A DNA stretch of 64,000 nucleotides from positions 46,431,949 to 46,495,948 of the forward strand of contig OX387182.1 of assembly GCA_947561395.2 (NCBI GenBank), in the 5' to 3' direction. The position numbers and the translations under genes are program-made. Within the stretch, counting starts at the first letter, position 1, and each line of letters opens with the position of its first letter. Of the stretch, positions 47,660 through 60,575 are shown piece by piece. Under the pieces are notes generated by a model. That model was given only the letters and a program-made list of their open reading frames with translations, was not told the origin of the DNA and ran no database searches. Source of the DNA: Buxus sempervirens. Its lineage: Eukaryota > Streptophyta > Magnoliopsida > Buxales > Buxaceae.

Positions 47660-50391
47660 GGATCAATTCTTGAATCTGCTCATTATCCAACATACCATAA
47701 GCTGCCAGCCAATTATACATGAGTGAGACAACTTTCCTTTCTAGATTAGGTAGGCCCCTCTTTACATTTTTATAAATTCTATTGTTCCTTACTCCCCAAA
47801 TGACCCAAGCGATGGAAGCAGGAGCAACATTCCATAACAGATTTCTTCAGGAAGGCCCTTTCTTTACACTCCAAGCCTGTAACACCTTGTGAAAGCTCTT
47901 TTGCTAAACCCACACCACTCCAAATCTTCCAATAATTTTGTTCCAAAGGTTGTTGGCTTCCTTACAATGAATGAGTAGGTGGTCCACTGTTTCCTCACTC
48001 TCCTTGCACATTATACATCTATTGGGCATCTGCCATCCCCTATTCTTTAGGTGATTCACAGTTAGGTTCTTGTCCAACCTTGCTGCCCAAGTAAAAAAAG
48101 CTACCTTACTTGGTATATACTTTGCCCATATCAGCTTATGCTCCTGAATCTTTGACCCTATTGAGTTCAAGCTTGTAAAAGCCCCCTTTACCGAAAAGAG
48201 GCCTGTTTTACCTTTGGTCCACAGTCTACCGTCCTCCTCCTAGTTCATCTAAATGCTATACAACTCTTGCAACAACTGTTCAAACATTCCCACTTCCTAG
48301 TCTTGCAGATCCCTTCTAAAACTAATATTCCACACCCTTCCAGCAGGTGTTATTTCCATAAAATCACTCACTGCAGCTTCTCTCTCTACAAATGTTATAT
48401 AAGTCATCGCACTTGTCTTTCAAAGGCCTGTTACCACTCCAATTATCCTCCCAAAACCAGATTCTCCCATTGCCCACAATAAATTTGCAGTCCTTCTCTA
48501 CAATGTCGAGTACTTTTGCAATTGGTTTCCATAAACTCACCCAAACGAGGCTTTTGTTAGGCATGGAAACCACCCTCCGAACGATGAGCCGTACTTTTGA
48601 TGAATGACCTTTCTCCATAGGCTGTCAGTCTCATTTCCAAACCTGCAGATCCACTTTTGGAGCAAAGCATTATTAAAGGCGTTTAGAGGTCTCAACCCAA
48701 GTCCTCCTTCATCCTTCAATTTGCACACAGATTTCCAGCATACTAAATGGTATTTGTCTATCCCCTCTGGTCCCTCCCACAGGAACTTTCTTTGGATTTG
48801 CTCCAACTTCCCAACTATAGACATGGGCATCTTTAGCATAGACATGTAGAACAAAGGGAGACCTGATAGCACACTAGACACCAAAGTCAGTTTTCCTCCT
48901 TTGGATAAGATACAACTCTTCCAGGAAGCTAGCCTTTCCTCCATTTTTTCAACTAGTGAGCTCCAAACCGAGGTGTTCTTATACGTTGCTCCCAAAGGGA
49001 TCCCCAAATAGGTCATTGGCAGCTTGTTCACCTTGCATCCTAGGGTGTGGCTTAGGTCCTCTAAGCTTTCCACTTCGCCAATTCCAATCATTTCACTCTT
49101 GGCTAGGTTCACTTTCAACCCCGAGCACGCTTGAAAGCATAAAAGAACTCATTTCAGCCATGAAATGGACTGGTGAGTTGGTTCACTAAAGGTGAGAATG
49201 TCATCTGCAAAAAGTAAGTGATTTATGGTTATACCTCCTCCAAATTTTACTCCTTGTATAGATCCAATATCTAAAGCTCGAACCATCATTTTACTGAAAG
49301 CCTCCATCACAAGAGTGAACATAAGAGGTGAGAGCGGATCCCCTTGTCTAAGACCTTTCTGAGTGTTGAAGAAACCAGCGGATGAACCATTAATCAACAA
49401 AGAAATACGAGTTGTCAATATACAAAAATGTATCCACCTTCTCCATCTTTCCCAAATCCCATTCTCCTCATGATATATAGCAGAAACTCCCAATTCACGT
49501 GCCTTTTGGATGTCTAATTTGCACATTACCATATGTTTTTTCTTCTTAAGGCATGTATCAATACATTCACTTGCTATAAGGACCCCATCTTGAAACTGCC
49601 TCCCCCCCACGAAAGCACGTTGGGTTTGAGAAATCAATGAGCCCAGCACCATCCTCATTCTATTGGCAAGCAACTTGCTATGATCTTGTACACGCTTCCA
49701 ACAAGACTTATAGGACGTAGTTGTTCCAACTTATATGCTCCTTCTTTCTTAAGAATCAACACCACAAAAGTAGCATTTATAATTTTTTCGAAGCTCCCTA
49801 ATTTGTGGAATTCCTTTATCGTGTCCATCAAATCCTCTTTAACTATTCTCCAACAAGCTTTAAAGAAAGCTAACGTGAATCCGTCCGGGCCCGGTGCTTT
49901 GTCACCGTTTAGTTGATCGATGACACCTTTTACCTCTTCTTCTAGGAAAGGTCTCTCTATACTGAGACTATCCTCATGGGATATCTTCTCAAAGTGTAGA
50001 CCATCGACCTTGGGTCTAAAGTGATTTTCTTCCTTGAAATGCAACCAATAGGAATCTGAAATTTTCCTCTTTATGACCTCTTCATCTTCATATATTATCC
50101 CATCAATCTCTACTTTGCTGAGGTAGTTATTCCGCCATCTCGCACTTGCAAGTTTGTGGAAAAATTTTGTGTTCCTATCATCCGCTTTCAGCCAAAGTGC
50201 CTTTGCTTTTTGTCTCCAACCAACTTCCTCCAAGTAAGCCCATCTTCTAACTTCTATTTTCAATCTTTCCCTGTTGAGCCATTCTAAAGTACTCAGCTGG
50301 TCCTTATCAGCCTTTCTATCAAACTCCTGTATTTGGGCCAATGAATTAACCACGAGTTGATTCACCTTTCCAAATTCCTCATGGTTCCATT
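47660..50391 (-). pseudogene. LINE ORF2, reverse transcriptase and C-terminal part
   Basis: Continuation of the endonuclease part at 56486-57345. In order on the minus strand: NHEEFGKVNQ, KAPGPDGFTLAFFKACW and LRPISLVGSVYKIIA (50391-49680), LLANRMRMVLGSLIS, KLDIQKA, GLRQGDPLSPLMF and LLFADDIL (49673-49149, the ADD being the active-site core), LKVNLAKSEM and MTYLGIPLGA (49118 on), then the zf-RVT region with CIMCKESEETVDHLLIHC (48170-47904) and IAWVIWGVRNNRIY near 47780. The frame changes near 49665, again just after KLDIQKA, before LKVNLAKS and near 48540-48600. The last residues (ELIHCHLFPD, stop at 34316-34318) lie beyond C1. Confidence 0.88.
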
Positions 50392-50749
50392 TGAGCGCAC
50401 CTGATTTCGCACGAGTGAGGCGCATGCAAGGATGCGTGTCTCGGGACATTCGGAGTTGCCACTGCCTAAGAGGTACAGACAGACACTAGGGTACCTATTC
50501 AGGTCTATTGTAATTGGTCTGCGACTTTCTAGAGACTCTGGCTAAGTTCTCGGTTACGTCCGAGGAAGTCCAAAGACACCCCGACCCGCCCCGTCGATTT
50601 GACGAGTCCCTCGAGTCTCCCTGGTTCAAGTCAACTTAGTCTCACCCAATTCCTAATCTAGCATGCACATTTATTGAGTCTGGGTGGGGACCTCCAAAGG
50701 TGTAGGTCCCCTTTATTTTAATTGATTTTATCTTTTTATCATTTTTAGT

Positions 50750-51120
50750 GAAGTGGGTTGGATATGGTCCCCGTTGGAAGGCCCATTTGTTACCAAGTTT
50801 GGGCTTCAGTCAAACCCAAGGCCCGTCAGGGTTATTGGGTAACCCCTTTTGGATTTGGTTATTTGATTTCGGATTAATTTAAATATTTACAAAATTTAGT
50901 GGGTTGAAGCTTTTAGGGCCCATTGGGCTTGGATTTGGCCCACGGGAAATTATACAGATGGCCTTGGGCCTGTTTATCGAAAACAGACCTTGGTTTGGGG
51001 CCAGATTGAATGTGGGCCCCATTGGAAGGCTCACAACGCCATGATAGGGCCCAAGTGGGCCCAACTCTCAAAATGGGCTTGGGCTAACCCAAATGCCAAA
51101 ATGGTCCAAGTTAATTAAAA
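50750..51120. promoter_or_regulatory. TGGGCC/GGCCCA-dense U3 stretch of C2
   Basis: Includes GGGCCCATTGGGCTTGG, TTTGGCCCACGGG, GTGGGCCCCATTGG and GGGCCCAAGTGGGCCCAAC. Same order as in C1. Confidence 0.5.
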
Positions 51121-51236
51121 CCGAGATGGGTCGGATGGATCTAGGTCGAAGAAATAAGGCTTTGATGGGAAAAAAGGGTCTGTCTGCATATACTCTGTGG
51201 ACAGGACACAACCGCAGACCCAATACGGTTTAGATC

Positions 51237-51259
51237 AAACCGCATATATTATGCGGTTT
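51237..51259. repeat. Hairpin AAACCGCATA/TATGCGGTTT in LTR C2
   Basis: A 10-bp stem with a 3-base loop, upstream of the C2 word array and built from the same CCGCAT word. Confidence 0.8.
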
Positions 51260-52221
51260 CGCCCGAATTGTTCTGAGTATGTAGTTCAAGCCCAAAAATC
51301 TTAAAAAGGCCGGGAAAGCCACGGGGACTTGCTGGTTCTCTCTCCAAGAGGATCCTTGACTTGCTGTGGGTCTCTAAGTAGGCCCACAGTGGTTTAAACC
51401 TCCATTCAAAGCCCAAGACACACTCTCTTCCACCATTCATTCATACACATGCCCGATCAACATCAACAAATTAAACTAAACAAGAGAAATTAGTAAATAT
51501 GCATGAGGACACCACCATGGAGTATGCAAAAACAATATATGTGGTGATGAGTGTGTGGATGTGTGAAATACTTGTGTCATGCATGCATAGAAATAATAAC
51601 AAAGAAGATAGCAAATAACAAAGAAAACCTACCACTCACTATGAAGGGAAAGAGGGAAGGAAAGTTAGGGGTACATCAGATTGGATTAGAAGACAAACCC
51701 CTCTTGCAATAAATTAACAAAAGAAAACTGACATCCAACTTCAAACAAGACTTTTATCCTACCATGAAAATGCTTTCCTTCCACTTTTCTCGTATTGGGA
51801 GTCCCCCTTTACCATGGGGGTTCCCACATCATGGAAAATAAGACCAGACGGTTAGCACATGACAAAGAAAAATAAGTCCAAAGATAATAAAAAAAGACTT
51901 GTTTAAAAGATCTTTTATTTCAATATGTATTAGGAGAAAACACAATAGATCGTATTACCTTGGGATTACCTTTCTCCCTAGACAAGGTGAAGGTCCCCTT
52001 TGATGTCCAAACAGCAGATTTGAGTTCCTCTATTGCTATAAAAAAATCTCCTCTCTTGATTCCTTTGTGAGTAGGAATGAAAGGAAACAAAGGAAGAGAT
52101 GGATATAGGGTATTTTCGGTATTAAAAAGAACTTGGATGGGTTAAGGATGGTAATGGAGGTTGCAGAGAGGCAGGGGTCGGCAGGGCAAGGGATGCCTTG
52201 TAAACAATGGCTGCTAGGGCT

Positions 52222-52229
52222 TATTTATA
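52222..52229 (+). promoter_or_regulatory. TATA box of LTR C2
   Basis: TATTTATAGG immediately before the inverted word array. Confidence 0.6.
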
Positions 52230-52242
52230 GGCAAAAATTCCG

Positions 52243-52415
52243 GTCTGAACCGCACTTCAAGTGCGGTTCCTCTTGATCCGCATTTGAAGTGCGGACGGCA
52301 TTAAAAACGTGCGAATCTGCGCGAATCCGCCAGTTGTCACCAGCTATCATTGAAGATAAGATCGTGTCCGCATTTTAAGTGCGGTTTTGGCCAAACTGCA
52401 CTTCAAATGCGGTCG
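52243..52415. repeat. Inverted word array (CCGCACTTCAAGTGCGG) in LTR C2
   Basis: AACCGCACTTCAAGTGCGGTT is a perfect palindrome apart from its centre. ATCCGCATTTGAAGTGCGGA, GTCCGCATTTTAAGTGCGG and CTGCACTTCAAATGCGGTC follow. It begins about 14 bases after the TATA box and so should be transcribed. Confidence 0.8.
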
Positions 52416-52591
52416 CGCACGTTTTTAAAATGTGTAATTTCAAACCACTTATTCAATTTGGTTTATAAACAAGATTTTGTTTGATTTTTTGATTATTTTA
52501 ATATAAAAAATCAAGATTTTTTTTATAAAAATATTATTTAATTCCCGATATTTATTTGTTCCAACTTTTTCTACTCTTTTGCCACACGGGC

Positions 52592-55500
52592 TGTAAAATC
52601 CCTAATTTTTATGCAAATAAAAATTATAATAGTTTAGTATCTTAAATAAAAACTAATTAGTGGTTTTTGCAGAAGAGGTGACCATATGGACTTAAATTAA
52701 AATCCGGGTGAATCATCTTGGAGATCTTTTATTTATTAAGGTAAGGAAAACTTTTTGCAGTGTTATTATGAGAGTTAAGTTGGTTGCTGATGTGGAAACT
52801 TAATGTGCAAAAATAAAATAAGCTGCTGATGTAGGAGGGATATGGTGGAGTGGCACTCACATGAGCATGGATGAAATGTTCCTGAGCGGCAACTATATAA
52901 GTAAGTGAAAAAAAATTAGTCGCTGGTTTTTGCTTTGAACGAACTAATTTTGGAAGCTCTCAGAAAAGAGGAGGAGGCGAGAGTGTTCTGGGCCAGATTT
53001 GGAGATCAAGAACTGCTCAAGAGGATTGGTTGTGGTTGTCGATTGCTGTCCAAGAGAAGTCGAAAAAAATTTCCAGCAGCACCTGAGTTAGGCCGGCAAG
53101 AACAATTGGAGCAGATTTAAGCTCAAAGGTCCGAAGAAGAGGGCGGCTAGGTTGTTTTTGAATTTGGGAGTTGTGCATGCCGATTGAGAAGGTTCAAATT
53201 GGTGGAATTGCATTACTCGGGTAAGTGGCAGTTTTCTCTTATGATTTCGGATGGTTTTTTAAGTAGCACAAAATTATCGTTTAGATGATTCAAAATTTGA
53301 TTTAGTTTTCAGTTTTTGAACTAGAGATTGCCGATCCTCTGTTTTACCAAAAATCTGGTGTCTAGGCATTGGATAGTAGTATTGTGTGGATTTACATTTA
53401 ATCTATCGTTTGGTTTACTGTTTATGTAGTCGATTGCTGAATTAATAATGATGTGAATGATTAGGTGGTATACCTATTCAGTAGTAGTAATATTGTTGCT
53501 GATTTTCAATTGAAGTATATGCATGAGCAACCAAGTCTGTGCAACTGTTTTGGTTATTTACTTAGATTCAAATATGGTAAATGATTGAACCTGGATTCCT
53601 GTTGGTAATGGCAGGGATGACAAGTTGTAAATAGCATGAATTGAACTGGCTTAGATGTTTTAAATGAAAATGTGGTACTGAATTAGCATTAGTAAATTGT
53701 TGTCCCTGTTTCTGGTTAGTCATGGGCGACTATGCATGAACAGTTATAAATTTGGTTCAACAAGAATTAATGGTAGAGTTGCTGTTTTATTAGGTGAATT
53801 GAAGTGGATTGAGAATGAAGAATAGGAGAATGAATGGATTAGATTAATTGGGAATTAAGTTCATGTGGATATGGCAGAATTTTTAAATGAATGTTTAAGA
53901 GGGGCTGCTGTTTGTGTTATGGTCTGAAAGACATAATTAAAATCAAAGTGGGTTAAATACTTGAAGAGAAGACTTAGGAATATGTTGTAAGAAATTTGTG
54001 AGTGAAGCTCTAGTTCAATCTTAAAGAATTTTGAATTATGCAGGGAATGGTACTGCAATAGATTGCTGGCGCCAGGTTTGTTAATCATGGCCGAATGGTG
54101 TTCAGTCCAGTGCCAAGGTTTTAGGTGCTGATATTCAGCCTATTTGCAGCTCATGTATAATTGTTGTTAAATGTATTTTGGAAATTTCTTAGGAAACTCA
54201 TTAAATTGTTGTTGCTGAACTTTCAATGGAAGGGGATACTCTAGAAATGGGAATTGGATTTGAGGTCAGTTAATACAGAAAAATCAGAAGTTGGTGCTTA
54301 GCTTCCTTTTAGTTTTATCATTGTCTAAAACAAAATCTGGGTTGATAATTCTCACCATTTCTAGCAGCTGTGGAATAAAACCAACATCAAAGGTTTAACT
54401 CTCTTTTAGCTCTCTTTAAACTCTCTTTCAACTGAACCTATAGTAGCTATACTAAAGGAGAATTAGGTAGTTTAGGTCAATAGTATGTGCTGGAGCCGTG
54501 TATCTTATGGTGTGAGTTAGTTATGTAGAAATGGTTATTCATTCCTAGTCTTGACGTGTCTTTAGGGAATAATGAATTCTGGTCAACCCTTGTTTCCAGT
54601 TTATAAAGTTTAAATCAAAGTGTAGTGTTGTATGAGTATATACTCAGACTTTTCACTGTTTTGGGTTAGTCCTTGGCGCCTAGTTATGTATAGTAGTGAA
54701 GATTGAATTAAATTAAATACAAGAGCATGCTTGCTGATTTTTAGATGATTATTAATGTACTGAACATGAAGTGGTGAAGGAAACTTAGGTCAGTCCATTT
54801 AGGAATTGAGTTCATGTTTTAGGATGTTGCTGAAATCTGTTTTGAAGAGATGATGTTGGCGGCTACCTTAGTTGTTTTAGTTTCATTGAGTTAATTAAAT
54901 CTTAATGGATGTTAAAACATTGCTTAGAGGATTAGGAAGGAGGCAAGATTAGTCTGAAAATTTTTGATAAAAAGGTACTTTATACAATATTTTGGACACT
55001 AGATTTTAAACAATTAGGTTTGGAAATAAAGCTAAGTATTGGAAATTCTCCGTTTATTTGAAGGATAATTTTGTTGTTTCTAATGAGAAGATGTTATTTT
55101 ATTTCCGTGTATCTCAGAATGAATTTAGAACCTCTCCATGTACCTTGGAGAAAAGATTTATTAACTCCATGTATCTTGGAGGGTGATGATGATTGATTGG
55201 CAATATTAAATTTGTTTGGTTATTTTGATTATTGGTTTTGAGTCTAGATGGCATAGCTCGGTGTGGATCCACATTTGTCAGGTTAAAAGCTAGGTAGTGG
55301 AATAGATTGATCTTTGCTAGCTGTAATACCTTGTTCGCTCACGCGTTTCCATCGTGTAGCTAGATGAGGCCTTCTCTGTATCTGGTTGGCTGCGGCTATG
55401 TTAGGATAGTACATGCCAACCCATTTCTGTAGCTGAATGGGTTCTCCCGCAATAAGTCGATGACCGTGTAGCTCGGCTTCGCACATAAGCCGGGAGGTGG

Positions 55501-56104
55501 CATAGTGAGCTTGGTTTTACACTAGTTAAAAGCAGTTTATTTCATGAGTCCACCGTGGACTTACTTCTAATGATTACACATTTTTGAGTTCGGTTATACA
55601 GTGATTGTAATATTTTCCTTTTATCAGTACATTGTGGTTTCGGATTATTCGGTATAACCGATAAGGTGAGTTATCGTTATCCAAGCATGTTTTAATTCGG
55701 AGGCATGTTTAAAACTGTTATTAAATGTTTTATGCATGCATATGCTACTTGCTGGGATATTCGTATCTCATTATGTTTTGTTTTGTTTTGTTTTCAGATC
55801 CTGGTGAGGACGATATCCATGGGGTTGAGCCAGTCGCGGATTACCCCGAGTATAGGGGAGAGGATTATTTTGTTGAGTGACATTTGAGAGATATCCTTAG
55901 TTGTGGATTTCATTTTGTAATTCTTTCTTTAATTATGGATTGGTGATTGGGTATTAGTGGCGAACTCTGATATTGTTGTTGATGTTAATAAAATGCAATT
56001 TCATGTCTTTTACATTCTGATATAGATCCTGCGGTTGTATTTATCTAACACCTCGGGTACGAGTTACGGTTCCGATACGTAACCCGGATCTGGGGCGTTA
56101 CACG
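52592..56104 (+). mobile_element. Solo LTR D inserted in C2
   Basis: 3,513 bp, TGTAAAATCCC to GATCTGGGGCGTTACA, flanked by a perfect CGGGC duplication (52587-52591 and 56105-56109). Related to A, E and F by its ends and by GTGAGGACGATA near 55803. It holds CTCCATGTACCTTGGAG words (55129-55186). No coding sequence. Confidence 0.88.
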
Positions 56105-56109
56105 GGCAG

Positions 56110-56460
56110 TTTTCCTGAAACTTTGACTGGCCATAACTTTTCCGTCCGATGTTCGATTTTACCAAACTTAATGGTGTTGGAATCAGGTCGAGATTCCCTA
56201 TCCACTGAGCTAAAATTTGGTGACCAATTCTGGCTTTTTAGAAAAAGTGCAAAACTGCTCTCTGCAATGCAGTTTTGCTCATATCTTGCTCTCCGGGACT
56301 CCAATTCCAGCAAACTCAGTTGTGTTGGAATCGCATTGGAATTCTCTTTTCAATGAGAAGAAGTTTGATGGTCGATTTTTATTGGATCAGAAAGTCAACT
56401 TTTTGACCCCTCCAAGTTTGACTTTTCAATCTGAATTTTTATTTTCTGCATTTTTTGGGT
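56110..56460 (+). repeat. 147-bp-type monomers at the 3' end of LTR C2, two copies
   Basis: Monomers start near 56134 (CATAACTTTTCCGTCC) and 56279 (CATATCTTGCTCTCCGG), matching the three in C1. Confidence 0.7.
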
Positions 56461-56485
56461 GCAAAAATCAGGTGCTAACACCAGT

Positions 56486-57345
56486 TCTTCAGAATTAGTT
56501 TTAACTTCCTCATTTTCTAGCTAAAAACATAGCTCAAAGTCCCCTTAAACTTCAATTCACCCCATCACTTCTCCACTTTGCTAACAAACTCCGGGGTCTC
56601 CAACCGCATAATTTAAAACCTAAATGGAGCGGCCTTTTTTATGATGTTCTCACACATTAACAGCAGTGGATTATGATCTGAAACAACTCTTGGAATGGCT
56701 TCACAAACCATTTTTGGGAACTTTGATTCCCAGTCCAATGAAACAAGGAATCTATCTATCTTTGAAGATGAATGCTTGTTAGACCAGGTGTATCTTGAAC
56801 CAGTTATTGGAACATCTAGCAACCCAGGTCTATTAATAAAGTCTAAGAAATTCTACATTGCCCTTGTCCAACTTTTTGCACCCTTTCCTCTCCGAAGCGT
56901 ACCTAATGACATTGGAGTCACCCCCCAAACACCATGGAACTTGAGCGTTCTTCCTCACCTCCTCCAGCTCTTCCCACATCCTATACTACGATGATTCATC
57001 ATTTGGGCCATAAACACCACTCACTAAAATAGATTCTGAGGAGCTAAGGTCTTGCAGTTGGGCGGATGCTAAAAATTCCTTTAACCAAGACTGCTAAAGC
57101 TGAAAAAGAGAACTTTTCCAGGCAAGGATGATTCCACCAGCACTCCCTATTGACGGCCGAAATATCCAATTCACTCTTTTGCAGTCCCATATGTCCCTTA
57201 TGACCCTACTATCTACTTCTTCCAATTTTGATTCCGAAATGATCAAGATGTCTAGTTTCCAAACCCTTAGCAGAGATTTAACAGAATCTCTCTTTTCCAT
57301 TGCATTCAACCCTCTGGTGTTCCAAATTATTACTTTAAACTTCAT
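56486..57345 (-). pseudogene. LINE ORF2, endonuclease part
   Basis: APE-type endonuclease of an L1 element. Starts MKFKVIIWNTRGLNAMEKR at 57345; IISESKLEEVD carries the metal-binding Glu; GSAGGIILAWKSS follows. Further on come RYTWSNKHSSSKIDRFLVS and VVSDHNPLLL with the catalytic SDH. After APFRF the frame is interrupted several times before KMRKLKLILKNW at the C2 insertion point. It nicks target DNA for target-primed reverse transcription in live relatives. Confidence 0.85.
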
Positions 57346-57399
57346 TGGGCACCTCTGAATCCCGTATTACACCTTTCTGGTCTCTTATTACCTCCTGCA

Positions 57400-59407
57400 G
57401 AATTCGGAATATCTTTCACTGACCAAGATAGCTTCTAAAGCTCTCTTGCAACCTTCCTGTTTGCTCCTTTCTCTTTCCCATGCTGAGCCTCTATGGCCGA
57501 GAAAAGTGCCATTGCTTCCATCTCAAATCCTTCAAAGGAAACACCCAACTCTTGGCTCATCTTCATTATCCTATTTAGAAACCTTTCAGAAGAGACCTCC
57601 CACGGATCTTGCCTTGCAGGGGCTCTGAGTCAGGTAACCTTACGGCTACGGGAATGAGAAACTCACCTGATTTTCCTTCGAGCCTCTCACCAACCAGCCA
57701 TTGGTCTTCCTGGTCATGACAGGGGTCTGAAGCTAAATTAGTGATGCTAATCAACTTAGGGGATGAGCAGGAAGCATCGTACCCTTTGACCTCCCTGTTT
57801 CTTCCAGCTCACGAGATCCCTGATCCTTTCCTTCCGTTTGACACGATATCGGAGAGTCCTCCACCAACGACCGATCAAACGACTCGCCTTGGGAAGACGA
57901 GTTAGTGCTGACCTGAATCTGGCTATAGCGTGCAGGGCCAACTGCCCCTCCAACACATTTGTAGGATGCATCTCCATCGGTGACGCTGCCTCGGCCAGCC
58001 TAACGACACTCCGTGCTTCGCCCCTCGATCCAACAGGAAGACTGCTCTAGGAATCTCCAACTTCCACGACACTCAGTGAAGGAAATCTTACCCTTTCCAG
58101 AACATCCCCATCCTCTATTGTACCACCATGAGAGATGGTGTCTAAGATAGGGGATGCGCTGAACGCCAACGGACAAGCATACCAGCAAGCATCCCCTTCT
58201 TCCTTCTGACCCGACGGTACCTTCTCAACAAAATCAGCCGGACCCCCCTCCGATACCTCCTCAACCCAAGTTGGGTTACCTCCATCATAAGCAAGCCCAT
58301 CGCAGCCCATGCTCGACTCAATCTCCTTATCTCACCATGGACTTCCTACCTGGGCAGCCCTCCTTTGAGTTCCGATTTGCCCCCAATGCCTGGGCCCAAG
58401 TGAAGGATCTTGGGCCCAAAGACCATTAATTTGAATGTTAATGTTCTCTGGACCAGCATTAATTATGCGGCCAGACATCCTGCAAACATTTTCTCCTGAC
58501 TCCCTGATCTGCCATCGGGATTGGGTCCCACACGAGAGAGCCTCTTTGTCCACATGATCATCTTCCTCCAGCAGCAAACTCCATGGCCGACAGGAGGCAA
58601 AAAAGTTCTCCAGCAAAATTGAGATTGTCGTTTCAAAGGTGTCTAACCCATCCCAAATGCAAATAGACGAGGGTATTCTTCTCTCCATGCCCTCTTTGAC
58701 CTTCATAGAGATCTTGCACAGATCATTTTGCATCAATTCTACTCCCAATCTTCTCTACTCCCCCACACAAGCTACCCACCAATTTCAGAGTTGCTGGAGC
58801 AAGGAGATGAAGGGGAATACCCACTATGGAAACCCAGAGACCTCCAGCCGAATAGAGACCAACATTTTGCCCACCATGTAGTAGCGGACGGTATAGACAT
58901 ACCTTCGATCTCTCGCCCACCCAAATCTCCTTCCTACGGATAAGCTTCCCCAACTCCTCCTCAGAACGAGCAAATATGACTGCTTTCTTGGCCGACAATT
59001 CAATAATTGTACAGCTTGGGTCATGAGTACGCCTCAGAACTTCTTGAACTCTTTCCCATCTGGTTGCAATAAATGGCTGATGACACATTACTGCTAAGCT
59101 CCATTTATTGTTTATCGGACATATTCCCACTACTGGGCTCCACCCCATAATCTGAACCTGACCATAAACCTCATTTTGTTTGACGACATCGAATAATTTT
59201 AAGGTATGGGATTTGGTTCTCAAAACTGAGTCCCTCACATGGTGGCTCTGAGTACTGTAGTCGAATCTACCTCTCCTTCTCAACACATCTTCAACAACCT
59301 TGCTGATGTACCTCCAACCATTTTGCTGGGATTGCAAAGGAAAGCATAAAGCCCTCTGCTCAAATATAGACAACTACAAAAATTGACCCAACAATTCCTT
59401 CTCTTTT
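57400..59407 (-). pseudogene. LINE ORF1 (DUF4283-like nucleic-acid-binding protein)
   Basis: A minus-strand open stretch from 59373 to 58723 shows KWSLAVMCHQPF, KKAVIFARSEEELGKLI and WVSIVGIPLHLLAPATLKLVG, matching the DUF4283 region of plant L1 ORF1 proteins. Further pieces (58748-58332, 58310-58047, 57977-57756) continue in shifted frames. No intact CCHC zinc knuckle was seen. The N-terminal VESKK part lies on the far side of E at 61892-61918. It would package the LINE RNA in a live element; here it is broken by several frame changes and stops. Confidence 0.75.
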
Positions 59408-60293
59408 TGTAAGACCCTGAATTTTGTGAATATTTATTTATTTATTTAGTTATTTATTCTGATGTATAAACTGTGTTTATCAGGTTATTTTGTGGTTTGA
59501 GGGCTTAGCCCATACTCATATGTACAGGCGTTATATAGCCATTTTTCCGAAAAATCGTAGTATTATCATTGGTATTATTAAGGTGTAGTTATGTGGTTAT
59601 TAACACGAATAGATGCTTAACATGTAGTATCTTCGGTGGGCGAGCATGCATAGGATCAAGGAAATGGGAGAGTATTCGAGCGAGTATGTAACAAGTAAGT
59701 GGACTAAAATGGAAAGTAGGGTTTGGGTTTATGAGAATACGCTTAGCATAATTTCGGAAACATTTTCGTTAACTCTGGACATAAGGAGAATTGGCGATTT
59801 CGGCTGGAGGGCGACTAGGGCTTCCGTTCGTGAAGAACCATATATCGCAAGTGCTGGAAGAAGGAGTTCGGAGCTGAAGTTCCTTGGGTTATTTCTCTCT
59901 GCTCGAGAAGATTAGTTTCGATAGATTTTTCATTCGCGCGCGTGGCCGAGAGGTGATCGGCCGGGGTTTTATCATTCGGGAATAAGCACACTCAGGTGAG
60001 TAGCACTGTTTTACAACTGGGTTTTGTGTTTTGTGTTTTCTCGAGCTTATTCTGATGCATGGTTTGTATATTAAGTGATAGTATGATGTTTTCTGGTTTT
60101 TCTTGTTTTTCGGAAAGTTACATGAACAGAGTCTCCGGATTGAAATTATAATTGAAAATGAAAGTGTTTAGATTAATTTCAAATATGGTTGGGAAGTCTT
60201 CTGGGAGTATTAGGAGTGTACTGGAGTAGTTACAGACCTTCACAAACCGGCCAGTCATGTAGATCTCAAAATAACAGAGAAATGAAAACCACA

Positions 60294-60575
60294 GGGGGTA
60301 TCCGCTCACCTCGCGCTCACAGGCGTTCACCTCGGAGGTAGGCGCCCCGTTAAAAATACCTACCGCCGATCCCGTGCCCACCTCGCGCTCATCTCGCGCG
60401 AAGTAGAAAACAAGGCGCCCATCTCGCGCGAATCTCGCGCCCACCTCACGCCCATCTCGCGCTCATCTCGCGCTCACCTAGCGTCGGGTGAGCGGCAGGT
60501 CGATTTTGCCCTTTTTCTTCACCGCCGACCGGCGCTCACCTCGCGCCCACCTCGATAGGTGAGCGGCAGACCTAT
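60294..60575. repeat. CTCGCGCTCACC word array in solo LTR E
   Basis: GCTCACCTCGCGCTCAC, GCCCACCTCGCGCTCATC, CTCGCGCGAATCTCGCGCCC and GGTGAGCGGCAG recur many times in about 280 bases. It is the E version of the A array (GCGCTCACTT, GCGCTCACCTGG). Confidence 0.8.

Larger units (their letters stand above)
50392..56480 (+). mobile_element. LTR C2, solo-LTR-like, with nested D
   Basis: Second copy of family C: starts TGAGCGCACC and ends GGTGCTAACA. Flanks CCATT (50387-50391) and CCAGT (56481-56485) differ at one base. Removing it joins the LINE as LKNW then NHEEFGK. Own sequence: 50392-52591 and 56110-56480, about 2.6 kb. It has GGAGTTGCCACTGCC near the start, a TGGGCC-rich stretch, TATTTATA at 52222, and the two-monomer 3' end. 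No coding sequence. Confidence 0.8.

Noticed and set aside
48267-48849. Several plus-strand open frames within the LINE
   Set aside because: Antisense shadows of LINE ORF2.
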